From: an uncultured Deferribacteres bacterium
GTDB lineage: Bacteria; Zhuqueibacterota; JdFR-76; DREG01
Length of the DNA: 48,579 bases
Reading direction: 5' to 3'
NCBI GenBank assembly: GCA_913009825.1
Contig: CAJVYQ010000036.1
Coordinates: forward strand, 1-48,579
Below the pieces are notes generated by a model that saw only the letters and a program-made list of their open reading frames with translations, had not been told where the DNA came from and did no database searches. This document shows positions 8,271 to 17,879 of the stretch, piece by piece. The translations under genes were made by a program, and so were the position numbers. Position 1 is the stretch's first letter, and each line of letters begins with the position of its first letter.

Positions 8271-9518
8271 ATGAAAAATCACTTTTTCAGCCTAAATAAA
8301 TTTTATCTGCCGCTGATTTTTATTTTTCTCTCTCACTACATCGCCAATGCGCAGCAACTGCCGCAAATCCGGCTGGGCATCGACCGTCTGGTGATGAATC
8401 CGCCCGAAATCATTTTGGGCAAGCGGTTGGGCTTAATCACCAATCCCACCGGCATGGCCGGTAATATGCGTTCCACCATCGATATTCTTTTCACCGACAA
8501 CCGCTTTCAACTGACCGCTCTGTTTGGTCCGGAACACGGAGTTCGCGGCGACGCTTTTGCCGGTAAAAAAGTTGCGGATTACCAAGACCCCAAAACGGGC
8601 GTACCGGTTTACAGCCTCTACGGCAAAACCCGCAAACCCACGCCGGAGATGCTGAAGAACGTGGATCTGCTGATCTTCGACATTCAGGATATCGGTATCC
8701 GTCCCTACACTTACATTTACACCATGGCGCTGGCCATGAAAGCGGCAAAAGAGAACGGGATTCCGTTTGTGGTCCTGGATCGCCCCAATCCACTGGGCGG
8801 ACTGTTAGTGGAAGGGCCGGTATTAGATACCAAATTCAAATCTTTCATCGGCATGTATCCCATCCCCTACGTACACGGCATGACGGTTGGCGAGCTGGCC
8901 GGATTATTCAATGAAGAATACGGCATCGGCTGTGATCTGACCGTGATCCGAATGCAGGGCTGGCGGCGGGAGATGCTGTTTCATGAAACCGGCCTGATCT
9001 GGGTGCCCACATCTCCCCATCTGCCGCATCCGGAAACGGCCTTCTTCATTGCCGCCACGGGAGGGTTCGGCGAACTGGGCACCATTTCCGAAGGTGTCGG
9101 CACGCCGTTCCCTTTCGAAATCTGCGGCGCTCCCTGGATTGACGGTGAAAAATTAGCGCGGGAATTGAACAATTTCAATCTGCCCGGTGTGTTTTTCCGG
9201 CCACTGTCTTTTAAGACTTACTATCTCCGTTTTGTCAATGAACCGTGCAGCGGCGTGCAACTTCACATCACGGATTTCACACAGTTTGAACCGATGCGCG
9301 TGCAGATCCACCTGCTGACGGCGCTGAAAAAATTATTTCCAGAATACGACTATTTTAAAGAATCCAAACGGATATCCAGTTTCAACAAAGCGATGGGTTC
9401 GGATAAAATCATGCGGCAGATTCAAGCCGGTAAGTCGGCAGAGGAGATCATCTCTTCCTGGCGGGAGGAGATGGCTCAATTTTTAAAAATCCGGGGAAAA
9501 TATTTGATTTATCAGTAA
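8271..9518 (+). CDS. namZ: Secreted exo-beta-N-acetylmuramidase, NamZ / DUF1343 (GH171)
   Basis: 415 residues from ATG 8271, with AGGAG 8 bases upstream; an earlier in-frame start at 8244 lacks a ribosome site. A signal peptide ends near residue 27 (ANA/QQ). Family motifs are seen in order: LGLITNPTG (about 53-61), GPEHGVRG (86-93), VPVYSLYG (111-118), DIQDIG (137-142) and RPNPLGG (171-177). The characterised family member releases N-acetylmuramic acid from the non-reducing ends of peptidoglycan fragments. Length matches the family. It is followed in the same direction by two more secreted glycoside hydrolases, which supports a role in extracellular or periplasmic peptidoglycan scavenging. 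A palindromic hairpin (9524-9548) lies just after the stop. Confidence 0.9.
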   Translation: MKNHFFSLNKFYLPLIFIFLSHYIANAQQLPQIRLGIDRLVMNPPEIILGKRLGLITNPTGMAGNMRSTIDILFTDNRFQLTALFGPEHGVRGDAFAGKKVADYQDPKTGVPVYSLYGKTRKPTPEMLKNVDLLIFDIQDIGIRPYTYIYTMALAMKAAKENGIPFVVLDRPNPLGGLLVEGPVLDTKFKSFIGMYPIPYVHGMTVGELAGLFNEEYGIGCDLTVIRMQGWRREMLFHETGLIWVPTSPHLPHPETAFFIAATGGFGELGTISEGVGTPFPFEICGAPWIDGEKLARELNNFNLPGVFFRPLSFKTYYLRFVNEPCSGVQLHITDFTQFEPMRVQIHLLTALKKLFPEYDYFKESKRISSFNKAMGSDKIMRQIQAGKSAEEIISSWREEMAQFLKIRGKYLIYQ

Positions 9519-9523
9519 ACGAG

Positions 9524-9548
9524 GGCGCAGGAGTTGAACTCCTGCGCC
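9524..9548. repeat. 3' palindrome, family A copy 1
   Basis: A 25-base near-perfect palindrome with arms GGCGCAGGAGTT and AACTCCTGCGCC, 5 bases after the namZ stop. Similar GCAGGAGT/ACTCCTGC hairpins follow three other stop codons in this window. There is no T-run, so it is not a standard terminator. Confidence 0.75.
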
Positions 9549-9641
9549 GGCAAAATAATCAATGATCCATTATAAAAACTGTTTCTTACTGAGAACTCGA
9601 ACCTTTTAACAATGTAGCAGAAGAAACCTGTAGAGGCTGAC

Positions 9642-12600
9642 ATGAAGAAAATCGCCATAATTTTATTCATCCTGCTATTTTTTCAATCCGTTTCGGGCAA
9701 AGAAAACGAGGAATTTCGCGCCACCTGGGTAGTTACCTGGGAATGGGCCATGTCATCCGGCAGCATCGAGGCGCAAAAAGCCCGGATTCGCGAAATACTG
9801 GACAACCACAAAAAAGCCAACATGAACGCTGTTCTCTGGCAGGTACGGCAGAGCGGCACAGTTTACTATCCTTCTTCTTTTGAACCGTGGGGCTATTACC
9901 TGGGTCACACCTACCCCGGCTTCGATCCCATCGAATATGCCGTACAGGAAGCGCATGCCAGAGGATTGGAATTTCACGCGTGGATAAACACGTTCGAGGC
10001 GCGAAGCAGCGTTTCCGGCGCCCCGGCCGAGGTTCATCCGGAATGGATCTGTCGCGATGGACACGGCAACTCCATGCCGTCCAAATACACTCTTTCCCCG
10101 GGACTGGAACAGGTGCGAAAATATCTGGTGGATGTGGCAATGGAAATCGTGAATAAATACGATATCGACGGCTTGCATCTGGATTATGTGCGCTGGAGTG
10201 AATTCACCACTTCTTCCATCGGTAAAAAAATCGCCAGGGCAGGACAGCCAAAACGGGAGTTTGACGGCGTCATCTCCCAGGCTCAAATCGAAGAATTAAA
10301 GAAGGCTAATTCCGCGGATCGTTACCTGTTTGATGTGGAACACCCGTACAGCGCCGGTATTCCCGCCGGTTTTACCAATTGGGAAGATTGGTGGCGCTGG
10401 TCGGTTACCGAATTTGTGCGCACTTTGCAGGATTCCATCAAAGCCGTCAAACCGTGGGTGCGGCTCTCGCCGGCTGCGTTGGGAAAATACAACTGGAGCG
10501 GCTGGAACGGATATAATGTAGTCTATCAGGATGCCGCCCTCTGGTTCAACGAAGGCTATATCGATCAGTTGATGGGGATGCACTACCACTGGACAAGCGG
10601 TGCGGATTTTTACGACATGCTGACAGGAGGATGCCCCAACTGCTGGGGGCAATACATTCAGCCCGGCATTGCCGCGGGACGTCTTTTCTCCGTGGGTCCC
10701 GGCTCCTATCTTCTGGATGAAAAAAATAAATGGGGCAATCATCCGCAAATTGTGGCAGCCTGCCGCACTGTGCCCTGGGTGGATGGATTTCAATTTTTCA
10801 GCTACGATAGCTGGGAAACCCGCCAATACTGGCAAACCGCAGCGGAAACTTTTTTCCGCTACAAAACAAAAATACGCGCTTCAAAATTGATCGACAATTC
10901 CGTTCCCGATGCGCCTGCGATTAATCTGATCAAAATAGATTCCCTCGGCTATCGCATCGAAGTCACACCGCCGGCTGCAATCGCCGGCAATCGATGGTTC
11001 GCAATTTATCGTTCCGAAGATGAAATTCCGGATGTGAACACCGATCCGATCATCGATTTGCATTTTAGCAATCAGGCATATTCCTTCGTTAACCAATTCA
11101 ACGGACTGCAGGATTACAACGCTTCGTACCACTATTTTGCCACCACACTCAATCGCTACTGGAATGAATCGGCGCCTTCAAACAGCATAACCAGCGCGCC
11201 GATCCCCTCCTTTGCGCCAACGGTGATCACCACTTCTCCGGCCGAAAACGACTCGGCAGCCGTCAATACCGCCATCGAGATTGTTTTTTCCAAAACAATG
11301 GATACCGGTACTTTGCAAAACGGCATTGCAATCTACCCACCGGCGGTATTGGGTCAGATCAACTGGTCGGGAGATCATAAAAATGTAACCGTCTATTTTA
11401 CCGGCAATCTGAATTTTGCCACGCAGTACACCGTTACACTAACTGCGGTAATTACAGACATCAACGGCCGGAATTTGGATGGTAACTACGATGGCATTGA
11501 GGGCGATTCTTTCACCTTTCATTTTTTCACCAAATCCCGGGATGTGAACGGGCCGAAAATTTTTACCAGTCACCCGCAGGAAAATCAACAGAATTTTGAC
11601 ATCCAGGATGTACTCACAGTCCTGTTTGATGAACGGATCAACCGGAACACGGTGCAGGATACCACCATCGCTTTGACTTTCGATGATTCTCCTGTTGCCG
11701 CGGCTTTCAATGTGACAAATGTGGGCGAAAAATCGGTTTTGAATGTACAGCCGGTTACACCGCTGTCCGTCAACACTGAATATTCGTTTCGGTTGAACCG
11801 TTCAGTCACAGACACAGCGGGAAATTCGATGGCTGAAACGCAGGTGATCCCGTTCCGCACCTCCCCTTTTTCCTACACGGAAGAAGTTCTGATTGACAAA
11901 TTTCTTTCCGTAAGCAGTTGGGCAACTCCCGGTTACAGCGGTTCGACGAAAGGAATTTACGAAGCCAACACAACATTTAAAATGAGCACCGGCGCTTATC
12001 TGCCTGCTTCTCCGGTGCGCCAGAGAGCCGCGGCGGAATTGAAATACAAGTGGGATGAAAATCAGTCTTCTTTTTTGCTGCGGGAATACCTGAAAGAAGG
12101 CGCTCCCCGGGCAGTTACTTTCGATACTACCTACACGTTACAGAGCTACATTTTCGGCGACGGCAGCGGCAACAAATTCCGCTTCTGCATCGATGAGGGG
12201 ATGGGATCCAACTGGCCAAATCACGAAGTTTCCAGATGGGTCGCCATCGATTGGTTTGGCTGGCGTTTGATCGAATGGAAACTCAGCGATCCCAACAGCG
12301 CCGGCACCTGGATCGGCAACGGCGTGCTGGACGGCAGTCGCTACCGTATCGACAGTTTTCAACTGACTCACGAACCGGGCGCCGCCGTGACCGGAAAAAT
12401 TTATTTTGACAACCTGCGGCTGGTAAAAAAATCTTCCGCGCCTGTTTTTGTGGATGAAAATCATCCGGCAGTTCCCGGTCAATTTGTGCTGCGCCAGAAT
12501 TATCCTAACCCCTTCAATCCGGGCACGAACATTACATTTGATCTGCCGGCGCCCGGCCGCGTGCAATTAACCGTCTTCGATCTGCTGGGACGTAAAATTG

Positions 12601-12740
12601 CCGAGTTGGCAAACGGTAACCTGAATGCCGGTCATCATGAGTTCTATTTTGACGCCGCAAAATTAAGTTCCGGAGTTTATATTTACCGGCTTTCGTATGC
12701 GGACCGGGTTGTCTCGAAAAGGATGATGTTTCTAAAGTAA
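9642..12740 (+). CDS. Secreted GHL10 (DUF187) glycosyl hydrolase with Ig-like domains and T9SS tail
   Basis: 1032 residues. ATG 9642 follows an AGAGG site. A signal peptide spans about 1-20. A GHL10 TIM-barrel-type domain occupies about 25-400: FRATWVVTWEW near the start, HAWINTF, and the conserved DIDGLHLDYVRW strand at 173-184. Two Big_5/SbsA-type Ig-like domains follow at about 525-640 and 640-745 (SPAENDSAAVN, SHPQENQQNFD). A beta-rich carbohydrate-binding-like region spans about 750-930. A C-terminal T9SS type A sorting domain (about 945-1032) has NYPNPFNPGT and SSGVYIYRL. The E. coli GHL10 protein DigH (YddW) cleaves denuded peptidoglycan glycan strands, which makes a glycan backbone the likely substrate. 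T9SS-like tails direct proteins across the outer membrane. The substrate is inferred from the family and from namZ upstream. Confidence 0.85.
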   Translation: MKKIAIILFILLFFQSVSGKENEEFRATWVVTWEWAMSSGSIEAQKARIREILDNHKKANMNAVLWQVRQSGTVYYPSSFEPWGYYLGHTYPGFDPIEYAVQEAHARGLEFHAWINTFEARSSVSGAPAEVHPEWICRDGHGNSMPSKYTLSPGLEQVRKYLVDVAMEIVNKYDIDGLHLDYVRWSEFTTSSIGKKIARAGQPKREFDGVISQAQIEELKKANSADRYLFDVEHPYSAGIPAGFTNWEDWWRWSVTEFVRTLQDSIKAVKPWVRLSPAALGKYNWSGWNGYNVVYQDAALWFNEGYIDQLMGMHYHWTSGADFYDMLTGGCPNCWGQYIQPGIAAGRLFSVGPGSYLLDEKNKWGNHPQIVAACRTVPWVDGFQFFSYDSWETRQYWQTAAETFFRYKTKIRASKLIDNSVPDAPAINLIKIDSLGYRIEVTPPAAIAGNRWFAIYRSEDEIPDVNTDPIIDLHFSNQAYSFVNQFNGLQDYNASYHYFATTLNRYWNESAPSNSITSAPIPSFAPTVITTSPAENDSAAVNTAIEIVFSKTMDTGTLQNGIAIYPPAVLGQINWSGDHKNVTVYFTGNLNFATQYTVTLTAVITDINGRNLDGNYDGIEGDSFTFHFFTKSRDVNGPKIFTSHPQENQQNFDIQDVLTVLFDERINRNTVQDTTIALTFDDSPVAAAFNVTNVGEKSVLNVQPVTPLSVNTEYSFRLNRSVTDTAGNSMAETQVIPFRTSPFSYTEEVLIDKFLSVSSWATPGYSGSTKGIYEANTTFKMSTGAYLPASPVRQRAAAELKYKWDENQSSFLLREYLKEGAPRAVTFDTTYTLQSYIFGDGSGNKFRFCIDEGMGSNWPNHEVSRWVAIDWFGWRLIEWKLSDPNSAGTWIGNGVLDGSRYRIDSFQLTHEPGAAVTGKIYFDNLRLVKKSSAPVFVDENHPAVPGQFVLRQNYPNPFNPGTNITFDLPAPGRVQLTVFDLLGRKIAELANGNLNAGHHEFYFDAAKLSSGVYIYRLSYADRVVSKRMMFLK

Positions 12741-12765
12741 GGTGCAGAAGTCCAACTCCTGCACC
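12741..12765. repeat. 3' palindrome, family A copy 2
   Basis: Arms GGTGCAGAAGT and ACTCCTGCACC form an imperfect 25-base hairpin that begins on the base right after the GHL10 gene's TAA. Same family as 9524, 18499 and 34096. Confidence 0.7.
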
Positions 12766-12906
12766 GGCGGAAAAAGTTTATTTTTTGTCATGTGTCGGAC
12801 AAATTTTTACAAAATCATCGATGATCACTAAAATTAATGTTTATTTGTAGGCCGATTCACCGAATCGATCTACATTATGGTTTTATTTAGATAAAAGGAA
12901 GAATGG

Positions 12907-15399
12907 TTGAACCATAGAATTCAAAAACAGTTAAAATCCGACTGGAGATCCATAATTCTCCGGGGAATAAAATTTATTTTGCTTTTGATTTTGGCAATGG
13001 TCGCGATTTCCGGCCAAACATTCGCTCAGGAAAATATTCCGCCATCCATTCATCAGATTGAATACGAAAGGCACCGGGGGCAAAAACCGGTTTACATTTT
13101 CGAACCATCTATACCGGTTTCTTCTTTACAGAAACGATCGCTGAAACCTAATCGTGAAATCTTCGGTTATCTGCCCTATTGGGTTTCCGGCCGGTATATC
13201 CGCTGGAGTCATATCACTACGCTGGCTTATTTTGGGCTGGAATTTGACAGCCGGGGCAACATTGTAAACTCACACGGCTGGCCGGCCACTTCCCTGGTTA
13301 ACCAGGCCCATGCCAATGGCGTCCGGGTGGTTGTCGTTGCCATCAATTTCAATCCGGATGATCTGCATTCTCTGCTCACCAATCGGGACCGGGGGGACAC
13401 CTTCATCGCGAATCTGATTACAGCCGTCAAAAACGGCAACGGCGATGGCGTAAATATCGATTTTGAACTTCCCTACGCCAGCGACCGGGATTCATTAACC
13501 GCTTTCATGACCCGTTTGGCGGAGAGGTGCCGCACGGAAATTCCCGGCTCTCATGTAAGCATTGCCACGCCGGCCGTGAATTGGTCCAACCGTTTCGATT
13601 ATCAGGGTCTGGCGAACGTCTGCGACGCGCTCATGATTATGGCCTACGGCTACTGGTGGAACGGGTCATCAACTGCGGGACCGGTTTCTCCGCTGACCGG
13701 CAGCAACTACAACGTCACCCGAACGGTGAATGAATATTTGCAGCAAACCGGATATGCGGCAGACCGTATTATTCTGGGACTGCCGTACTACGGCATCGAA
13801 TGGCAAACGACAAGCGATCAAGTCGGCGCCGGGACAACTTCCTACGGAGAATCACGGACATACCAGACAGCCGTGCAAAATGCGCAAACGTACGGACGCC
13901 GCTGGCATGATGGCTACAAGAATCCGTGGTACGCCTATTTTCAGAACAACAGTTGGCACCAGTGCTGGTACGACGACAGCCTGAGTTTAAGCTACAAATA
14001 TCAGTTGGCATTGGCGAAGCAATTGGCAGGCATCGGTATCTGGGCGCTTGGCTACGATGGCCCCCGGCCGGAATTGTGGGGCGCCATCGAGGATCATTTT
14101 TTCGCCGCCGATTCCTTCCCACCCGGCCCGCCAACTCATTTTTCCGTTCTTGCGGTTGCTGCGGGAAGAATCGACATTCGTTTCCACCGGGCAAAGAATG
14201 CCGCGGGGTACCAGTTGTATTCAAGCATCGATGGTAGTAATTTTGTTGCCGAGGCTACTTTTTCCGATACAAATTTCATCGAGATAACCGGAAAAATGTC
14301 TCCCGTTGTCTATTTCAAACTAAGGGCACAAAACAGCGCGGGGGTGAGTAATTTTACAGAAGTTCTGGCCGCCTCCGTCTCCGCACAGGCAGCCGGTATT
14401 ATGGTTGTAAACGGATTTGACCGGGTCTCCGGCACAAACAACACTTTTAATTTCATCCGTCAGCACGGTCAGGCATTACAGGCAAACGGCGGGTTATTCT
14501 CGTCATGCAGCAACGAAGCTGTCGCCGCGGGCGATATTTCCCTGCAGGATTTTGATATGATCGATTGGATTCTGGGTGAGGAAGGAACGGCGACGGAAAG
14601 TTTTTCTGCGGCTGAACAGGGCAAAGTAAAGACCTTTCTAACAAGCGGCAAGGCCCTGTTTGTTTCCGGTTCGGAAATAGGGTACGATCTGGTTGCCAAA
14701 GGTAACCGGCAGGATATCTCTTTTTATCATAATTATCTCAAAGCGGACTACATCGCCGACGATGCCCGGTCGTACGGATTCTCCGGAGCGAACGGGTCGT
14801 TTTTCTCTTCGCTTCCGGCCATGTCGTTCGACAACGGTACCCACGGCGGCTACGATGTGGATTACCCCGACGGCATCAAACCGTCCGGCGGCAGTCAGTT
14901 GGGCTTTGTTTACCGCGGTGTGAATTACAACGCCAAAGGCGGAGCGGGAATTTATTATCAGGGGACTTTCGGACAGAGCAGCCAACCGGGTAAATTGGTT
15001 TATCTTGCCTTCCCGTTTGAAATGATTGTCTCGCCGGCGAACCGCACTGCATTGATGGGCGAGATACTTCATTTTTTTGGCATTGCCTCCGGAGTTGCCG
15101 ATCATAAAACCGCCGTACCGGAAGACTATCTGATTATCCATACATTCCCCAATCCGGTTTATCTGACCAGGTCAACGCTGCTGCATATAACGGTTCAAAC
15201 CAATGATTTACATCACCTGGTGCAAATTAGTCTGTACAATTCTCTGGGGCAATTGGTTAAAAAAGTAGATGCGCGGCAAATTCTGCAATTTTCCGATAAA
15301 TTGATTGTTGATGTTGCAAATTTGAGTTCCGGTGTTTATTTTATAAGGGCCTTCGCCGGCAATTTGCAAAGCCAAAAGCGTATAATCATTTTACGTTGA
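12907..15399 (+). CDS. Secreted GH18-type hydrolase with FN3, ThuA-like domain and T9SS-like tail
   Basis: 830 residues. The likely start is TTG 12907 with GGAAG 6 bases upstream; an overlapping ATG at 12903 ends after four codons in another frame. The N-terminal signal (FILLLILAMVAISG) ends near FAQ. The GH18 barrel spans about 70-400: IFGYLPYW, the catalytic strand DGVNIDFE at 180-187 (Glu187 as acid/base, with Asn where DxxDxDxE often has Asp), LMIMAYGYWW and LGLPYYGIEW. An FN3-like domain follows at about 408-495. Residues about 497-725 form a GAT/ThuA-like domain (MVVNGFDRV, WILGEEGT, SGSEIG) found in Bacteroidetes xanthan-lyase-type proteins. The C-terminus (about 735-830; TFPNPVY, SSGVYFIR) is a T9SS-like sorting domain. 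The likely substrate is a GlcNAc-containing glycan such as chitin or peptidoglycan; this is inferred. Confidence 0.85.
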   Translation: MNHRIQKQLKSDWRSIILRGIKFILLLILAMVAISGQTFAQENIPPSIHQIEYERHRGQKPVYIFEPSIPVSSLQKRSLKPNREIFGYLPYWVSGRYIRWSHITTLAYFGLEFDSRGNIVNSHGWPATSLVNQAHANGVRVVVVAINFNPDDLHSLLTNRDRGDTFIANLITAVKNGNGDGVNIDFELPYASDRDSLTAFMTRLAERCRTEIPGSHVSIATPAVNWSNRFDYQGLANVCDALMIMAYGYWWNGSSTAGPVSPLTGSNYNVTRTVNEYLQQTGYAADRIILGLPYYGIEWQTTSDQVGAGTTSYGESRTYQTAVQNAQTYGRRWHDGYKNPWYAYFQNNSWHQCWYDDSLSLSYKYQLALAKQLAGIGIWALGYDGPRPELWGAIEDHFFAADSFPPGPPTHFSVLAVAAGRIDIRFHRAKNAAGYQLYSSIDGSNFVAEATFSDTNFIEITGKMSPVVYFKLRAQNSAGVSNFTEVLAASVSAQAAGIMVVNGFDRVSGTNNTFNFIRQHGQALQANGGLFSSCSNEAVAAGDISLQDFDMIDWILGEEGTATESFSAAEQGKVKTFLTSGKALFVSGSEIGYDLVAKGNRQDISFYHNYLKADYIADDARSYGFSGANGSFFSSLPAMSFDNGTHGGYDVDYPDGIKPSGGSQLGFVYRGVNYNAKGGAGIYYQGTFGQSSQPGKLVYLAFPFEMIVSPANRTALMGEILHFFGIASGVADHKTAVPEDYLIIHTFPNPVYLTRSTLLHITVQTNDLHHLVQISLYNSLGQLVKKVDARQILQFSDKLIVDVANLSSGVYFIRAFAGNLQSQKRIIILR

Positions 15400-15468
15400 T
15401 ACGTTTTATCCGCGTTTTGCCGGCCACTACAGGGAGGATGACGGTATTTTTTCAGGAAATAACTCATA

Positions 15469-16077
15469 ATGACAAAAAGAAAATCGGGCGTCGGGAAGCC
15501 GGATAAAAGCGGCTCCCGCTCTTCTGCCGTTTCTGTCCGTACCAACACGTTTTTATTTGCCGTGCTTTCGCTGGTTGCTGTTTTTACGGTTGGTTATCTT
15601 CTCACAGCAAAATTCAGCCGGAACCGCGCAGACACCGGCCGGGGGAATACAGTATCCGCCACGGCGGCAAAAGAATCGGACATTCAATTAAAAAAAGAGG
15701 GTGAACTGCGTTTTATCAGCAAAGTAACCGGTAAAACAATCAAAAGAATCGACATTGAAATTGCCGATAACGAGTATGAAAGAACACAGGGGCTGATGTA
15801 CCGCTCATCCATGCCGGATTCGGCCGGCATGCTGTTCATTTTTGAACATTCCCAACTACGCTCATTCTGGATGAAAAACACCATCATCCCTCTGGATATT
15901 ATTTATTTCAACGAGAACAAAGAGATCGTAACCATTCACAAATACACAACGCCCTTTTCGGAAGCATCGATTTTTTCCTACAAAAGAGCACAGTATGTAG
16001 TGGAAGTTAACGCGGGTTTTTGCGATAGATACAAAATCATGGAAGGGGATCGCATCGTTTTTTCGTCGGCAAAATAA
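15469..16077 (+). CDS. Membrane-anchored DUF192 protein
   Basis: 202 residues from ATG 15469, with an AGGAAA site. A basic N-terminus is followed by one membrane segment (about 27-48, LFAVLSLVAVFTVGYLL), then a linker. The DUF192 domain spans about 85-200, with its signature GLMYRSSMP, GMLFIF, SFWMKNT and IPLDIIYF. DUF192 proteins are small beta-rich extracytoplasmic domains without a proven biochemical role. Here the domain would sit in the periplasm. It lies 69 bases after the GH18 gene and may be co-transcribed. The family call is firm; the function is unknown. Confidence 0.88.
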   Translation: MTKRKSGVGKPDKSGSRSSAVSVRTNTFLFAVLSLVAVFTVGYLLTAKFSRNRADTGRGNTVSATAAKESDIQLKKEGELRFISKVTGKTIKRIDIEIADNEYERTQGLMYRSSMPDSAGMLFIFEHSQLRSFWMKNTIIPLDIIYFNENKEIVTIHKYTTPFSEASIFSYKRAQYVVEVNAGFCDRYKIMEGDRIVFSSAK

Positions 16078-16187
16078 TTTTGTTGATAAAGCAACTTTCG
16101 GCGACACGTGTCTTTGCTTTATCCGGTGATTCAGCGAACCGCGCGCCATGAATTGAATGATTGATAAATTAAAAGAAAGGTGCCAAC

Positions 16188-17645
16188 ATGTTTCTTCAGC
16201 AAAGATTCTTCGTATTCTTCATCATAGTTGCTTTTTTTGCACTCTCATGCGGCGGTAAAAAAGAGAACAATTATATCTCTTTAATTGAGAAGGGAGAATT
16301 CAGCAAAGCAACCCGTGTTATCAATGAACTGCTGCAAACCGGGAATCATTTTACCCCCACAGAGAAAAAGCAAATGCTGTTTGAAATCGAAAGGATGCAA
16401 CGGATCCGCAAGGATTTTACCAAAAGCGAGCAGGAAGTACTGGATTACATCAAAACCTACATTCCGAATGTCACAAAAGAGGATCTGGCAAAATGGGAAC
16501 AGGAAAAATCGCTGGAATACAAAATCATCGACGGCGACAAAAAATATTTTAACCGGGCGGGACGGAACCTGTTCCGCATCAACAAAGAATGCCGCAAAAT
16601 CTGGCAGGATTATCAGGTAAAGAAACAGGGTGCGCCAAAAACGTCGCCGGAAGAGATTAATCTGGAAAAACACAACCGGGAAATCATGAAGCAGGTCACC
16701 CGGTCCGGACAAAAATATGTTTCTCCGGTTCGCTTCCGGATTCATTACAGCATTTCCGTGCATGAAAACACTGTTCCCGCCGGCGAGACGGTCAAATGCT
16801 GGATTCCATTCCCCAGAGAAATCCCGGAGCGTCAGGTAGACATCATACTGCTCAAATCGGATCCGGCTGACTACACCCTGGCAGACCCCAGAGCATTGCA
16901 GCGAACCATCTATTTTGAAAAACCGGCCGTAAAGGATCAAAAAACCGTTTTTTCCGTTAATTACGAATTCACCAATCACGGCACCTACGTGAATATCGAG
17001 ACGGCAAAAGTGCAGCCGGTTACTGTTACCAACGCGCTTAAACCTTACCTTGAAGAACGGCCGCCGCACATTGTTTTCACCGATGAACTAAGGCAGCTCT
17101 CCCGAAAAATCGTCGGCGATGAAACCAATCCTTACCGCATTGCGCAAAAACTGTTCGCCTGGGAAGATGAGAATATCCCCTGGGCCTCGGCACGGGAATA
17201 CTCAACCATAAAAAATATTTCCCGGTATGCCTGCGAAAACAAGCACGGCGATTGCGGCATTCAAACCCTGCTGTTTATGACCCTGTGCCGCATGAACGGC
17301 ATCCCCACCCGCTGGCAATCCGGCTGGGAATTCAAACCGCCCGGCAGCGACAGCATGCACGACTGGGGCATGATCTACTTTGAACCGTACGGCTGGATGC
17401 CCATGGATATGACTTACGGCCTGCGAAAAACGGACGATGAAAAATATAAATGGTTTTATCTAAGCGGCATGGACAGCTACCGCCTGATTTTTAACGATGA
17501 TTACGCACAGCCGTTTCAACCGCAGAAGCAGCATTTTCGCTCGGAAATTGTGGATTCCCAACGCGGTGAAGTGGAATGGAAAGGCGGGAATCTCTACTTT
17601 GACAAGTGGGACTGGGAAATGAAATGGGAGGTTGTGAAAGAATAG
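16188..17645 (+). CDS. Transglutaminase-like lipoprotein
   Basis: 485 residues. ATG 16188 follows AAAGG. The N-terminus is a lipoprotein signal (FFALSCGG, Cys near 21). Residues about 30-180 are helical and charged, with no domain I recognise. The C-terminal half is a transglutaminase/protease-like core with a complete triad: Cys356 in HGDCGIQT, His391 in MHDWG and Asp407 in PMDMTYG. Such secreted domains usually act as cysteine proteases or amide-modifying enzymes, not true transglutaminases. It follows the DUF192 gene by 111 bases in the same direction. Substrate unknown; a peptide or cell-wall peptide target fits the neighbours but is not shown. Confidence 0.88.
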   Translation: MFLQQRFFVFFIIVAFFALSCGGKKENNYISLIEKGEFSKATRVINELLQTGNHFTPTEKKQMLFEIERMQRIRKDFTKSEQEVLDYIKTYIPNVTKEDLAKWEQEKSLEYKIIDGDKKYFNRAGRNLFRINKECRKIWQDYQVKKQGAPKTSPEEINLEKHNREIMKQVTRSGQKYVSPVRFRIHYSISVHENTVPAGETVKCWIPFPREIPERQVDIILLKSDPADYTLADPRALQRTIYFEKPAVKDQKTVFSVNYEFTNHGTYVNIETAKVQPVTVTNALKPYLEERPPHIVFTDELRQLSRKIVGDETNPYRIAQKLFAWEDENIPWASAREYSTIKNISRYACENKHGDCGIQTLLFMTLCRMNGIPTRWQSGWEFKPPGSDSMHDWGMIYFEPYGWMPMDMTYGLRKTDDEKYKWFYLSGMDSYRLIFNDDYAQPFQPQKQHFRSEIVDSQRGEVEWKGGNLYFDKWDWEMKWEVVKE

Positions 17646-17659
17646 GGAAAACTACAATC

Positions 17660-17692
17660 AAACCTTCCGGATTTTAAAAACCCGAAAGGTTT
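17660..17692. terminator. Palindromic hairpin after the transglutaminase gene (family B repeat)
   Basis: AAACCTTCCGGATTTT and AAAACCCGAAAGGTTT form a 33-base imperfect palindrome 15 bases after the stop at 17645. A close relative lies at 32265-32297. It could stop transcription before clpP, but there is no long T-run; the repeat identity is clearer than the terminator role. Confidence 0.5.
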
Positions 17693-17879
17693 CGGAGCCT
17701 GGGAAACTGCAGCCAAAATCAGCTCAAATAAAACGGCTCAAATGACTGAATTAAACGGTATTTTCCAACAAAGAACTGGAAATTTACAAAACTTTCCTTT
17801 ATTTTAGGAATTCCAGCGCTTAAGCGAAGGAATCGCTAAAATAAATCAGAAGAGAATTTTGAACATGGAGTATTGGTAA

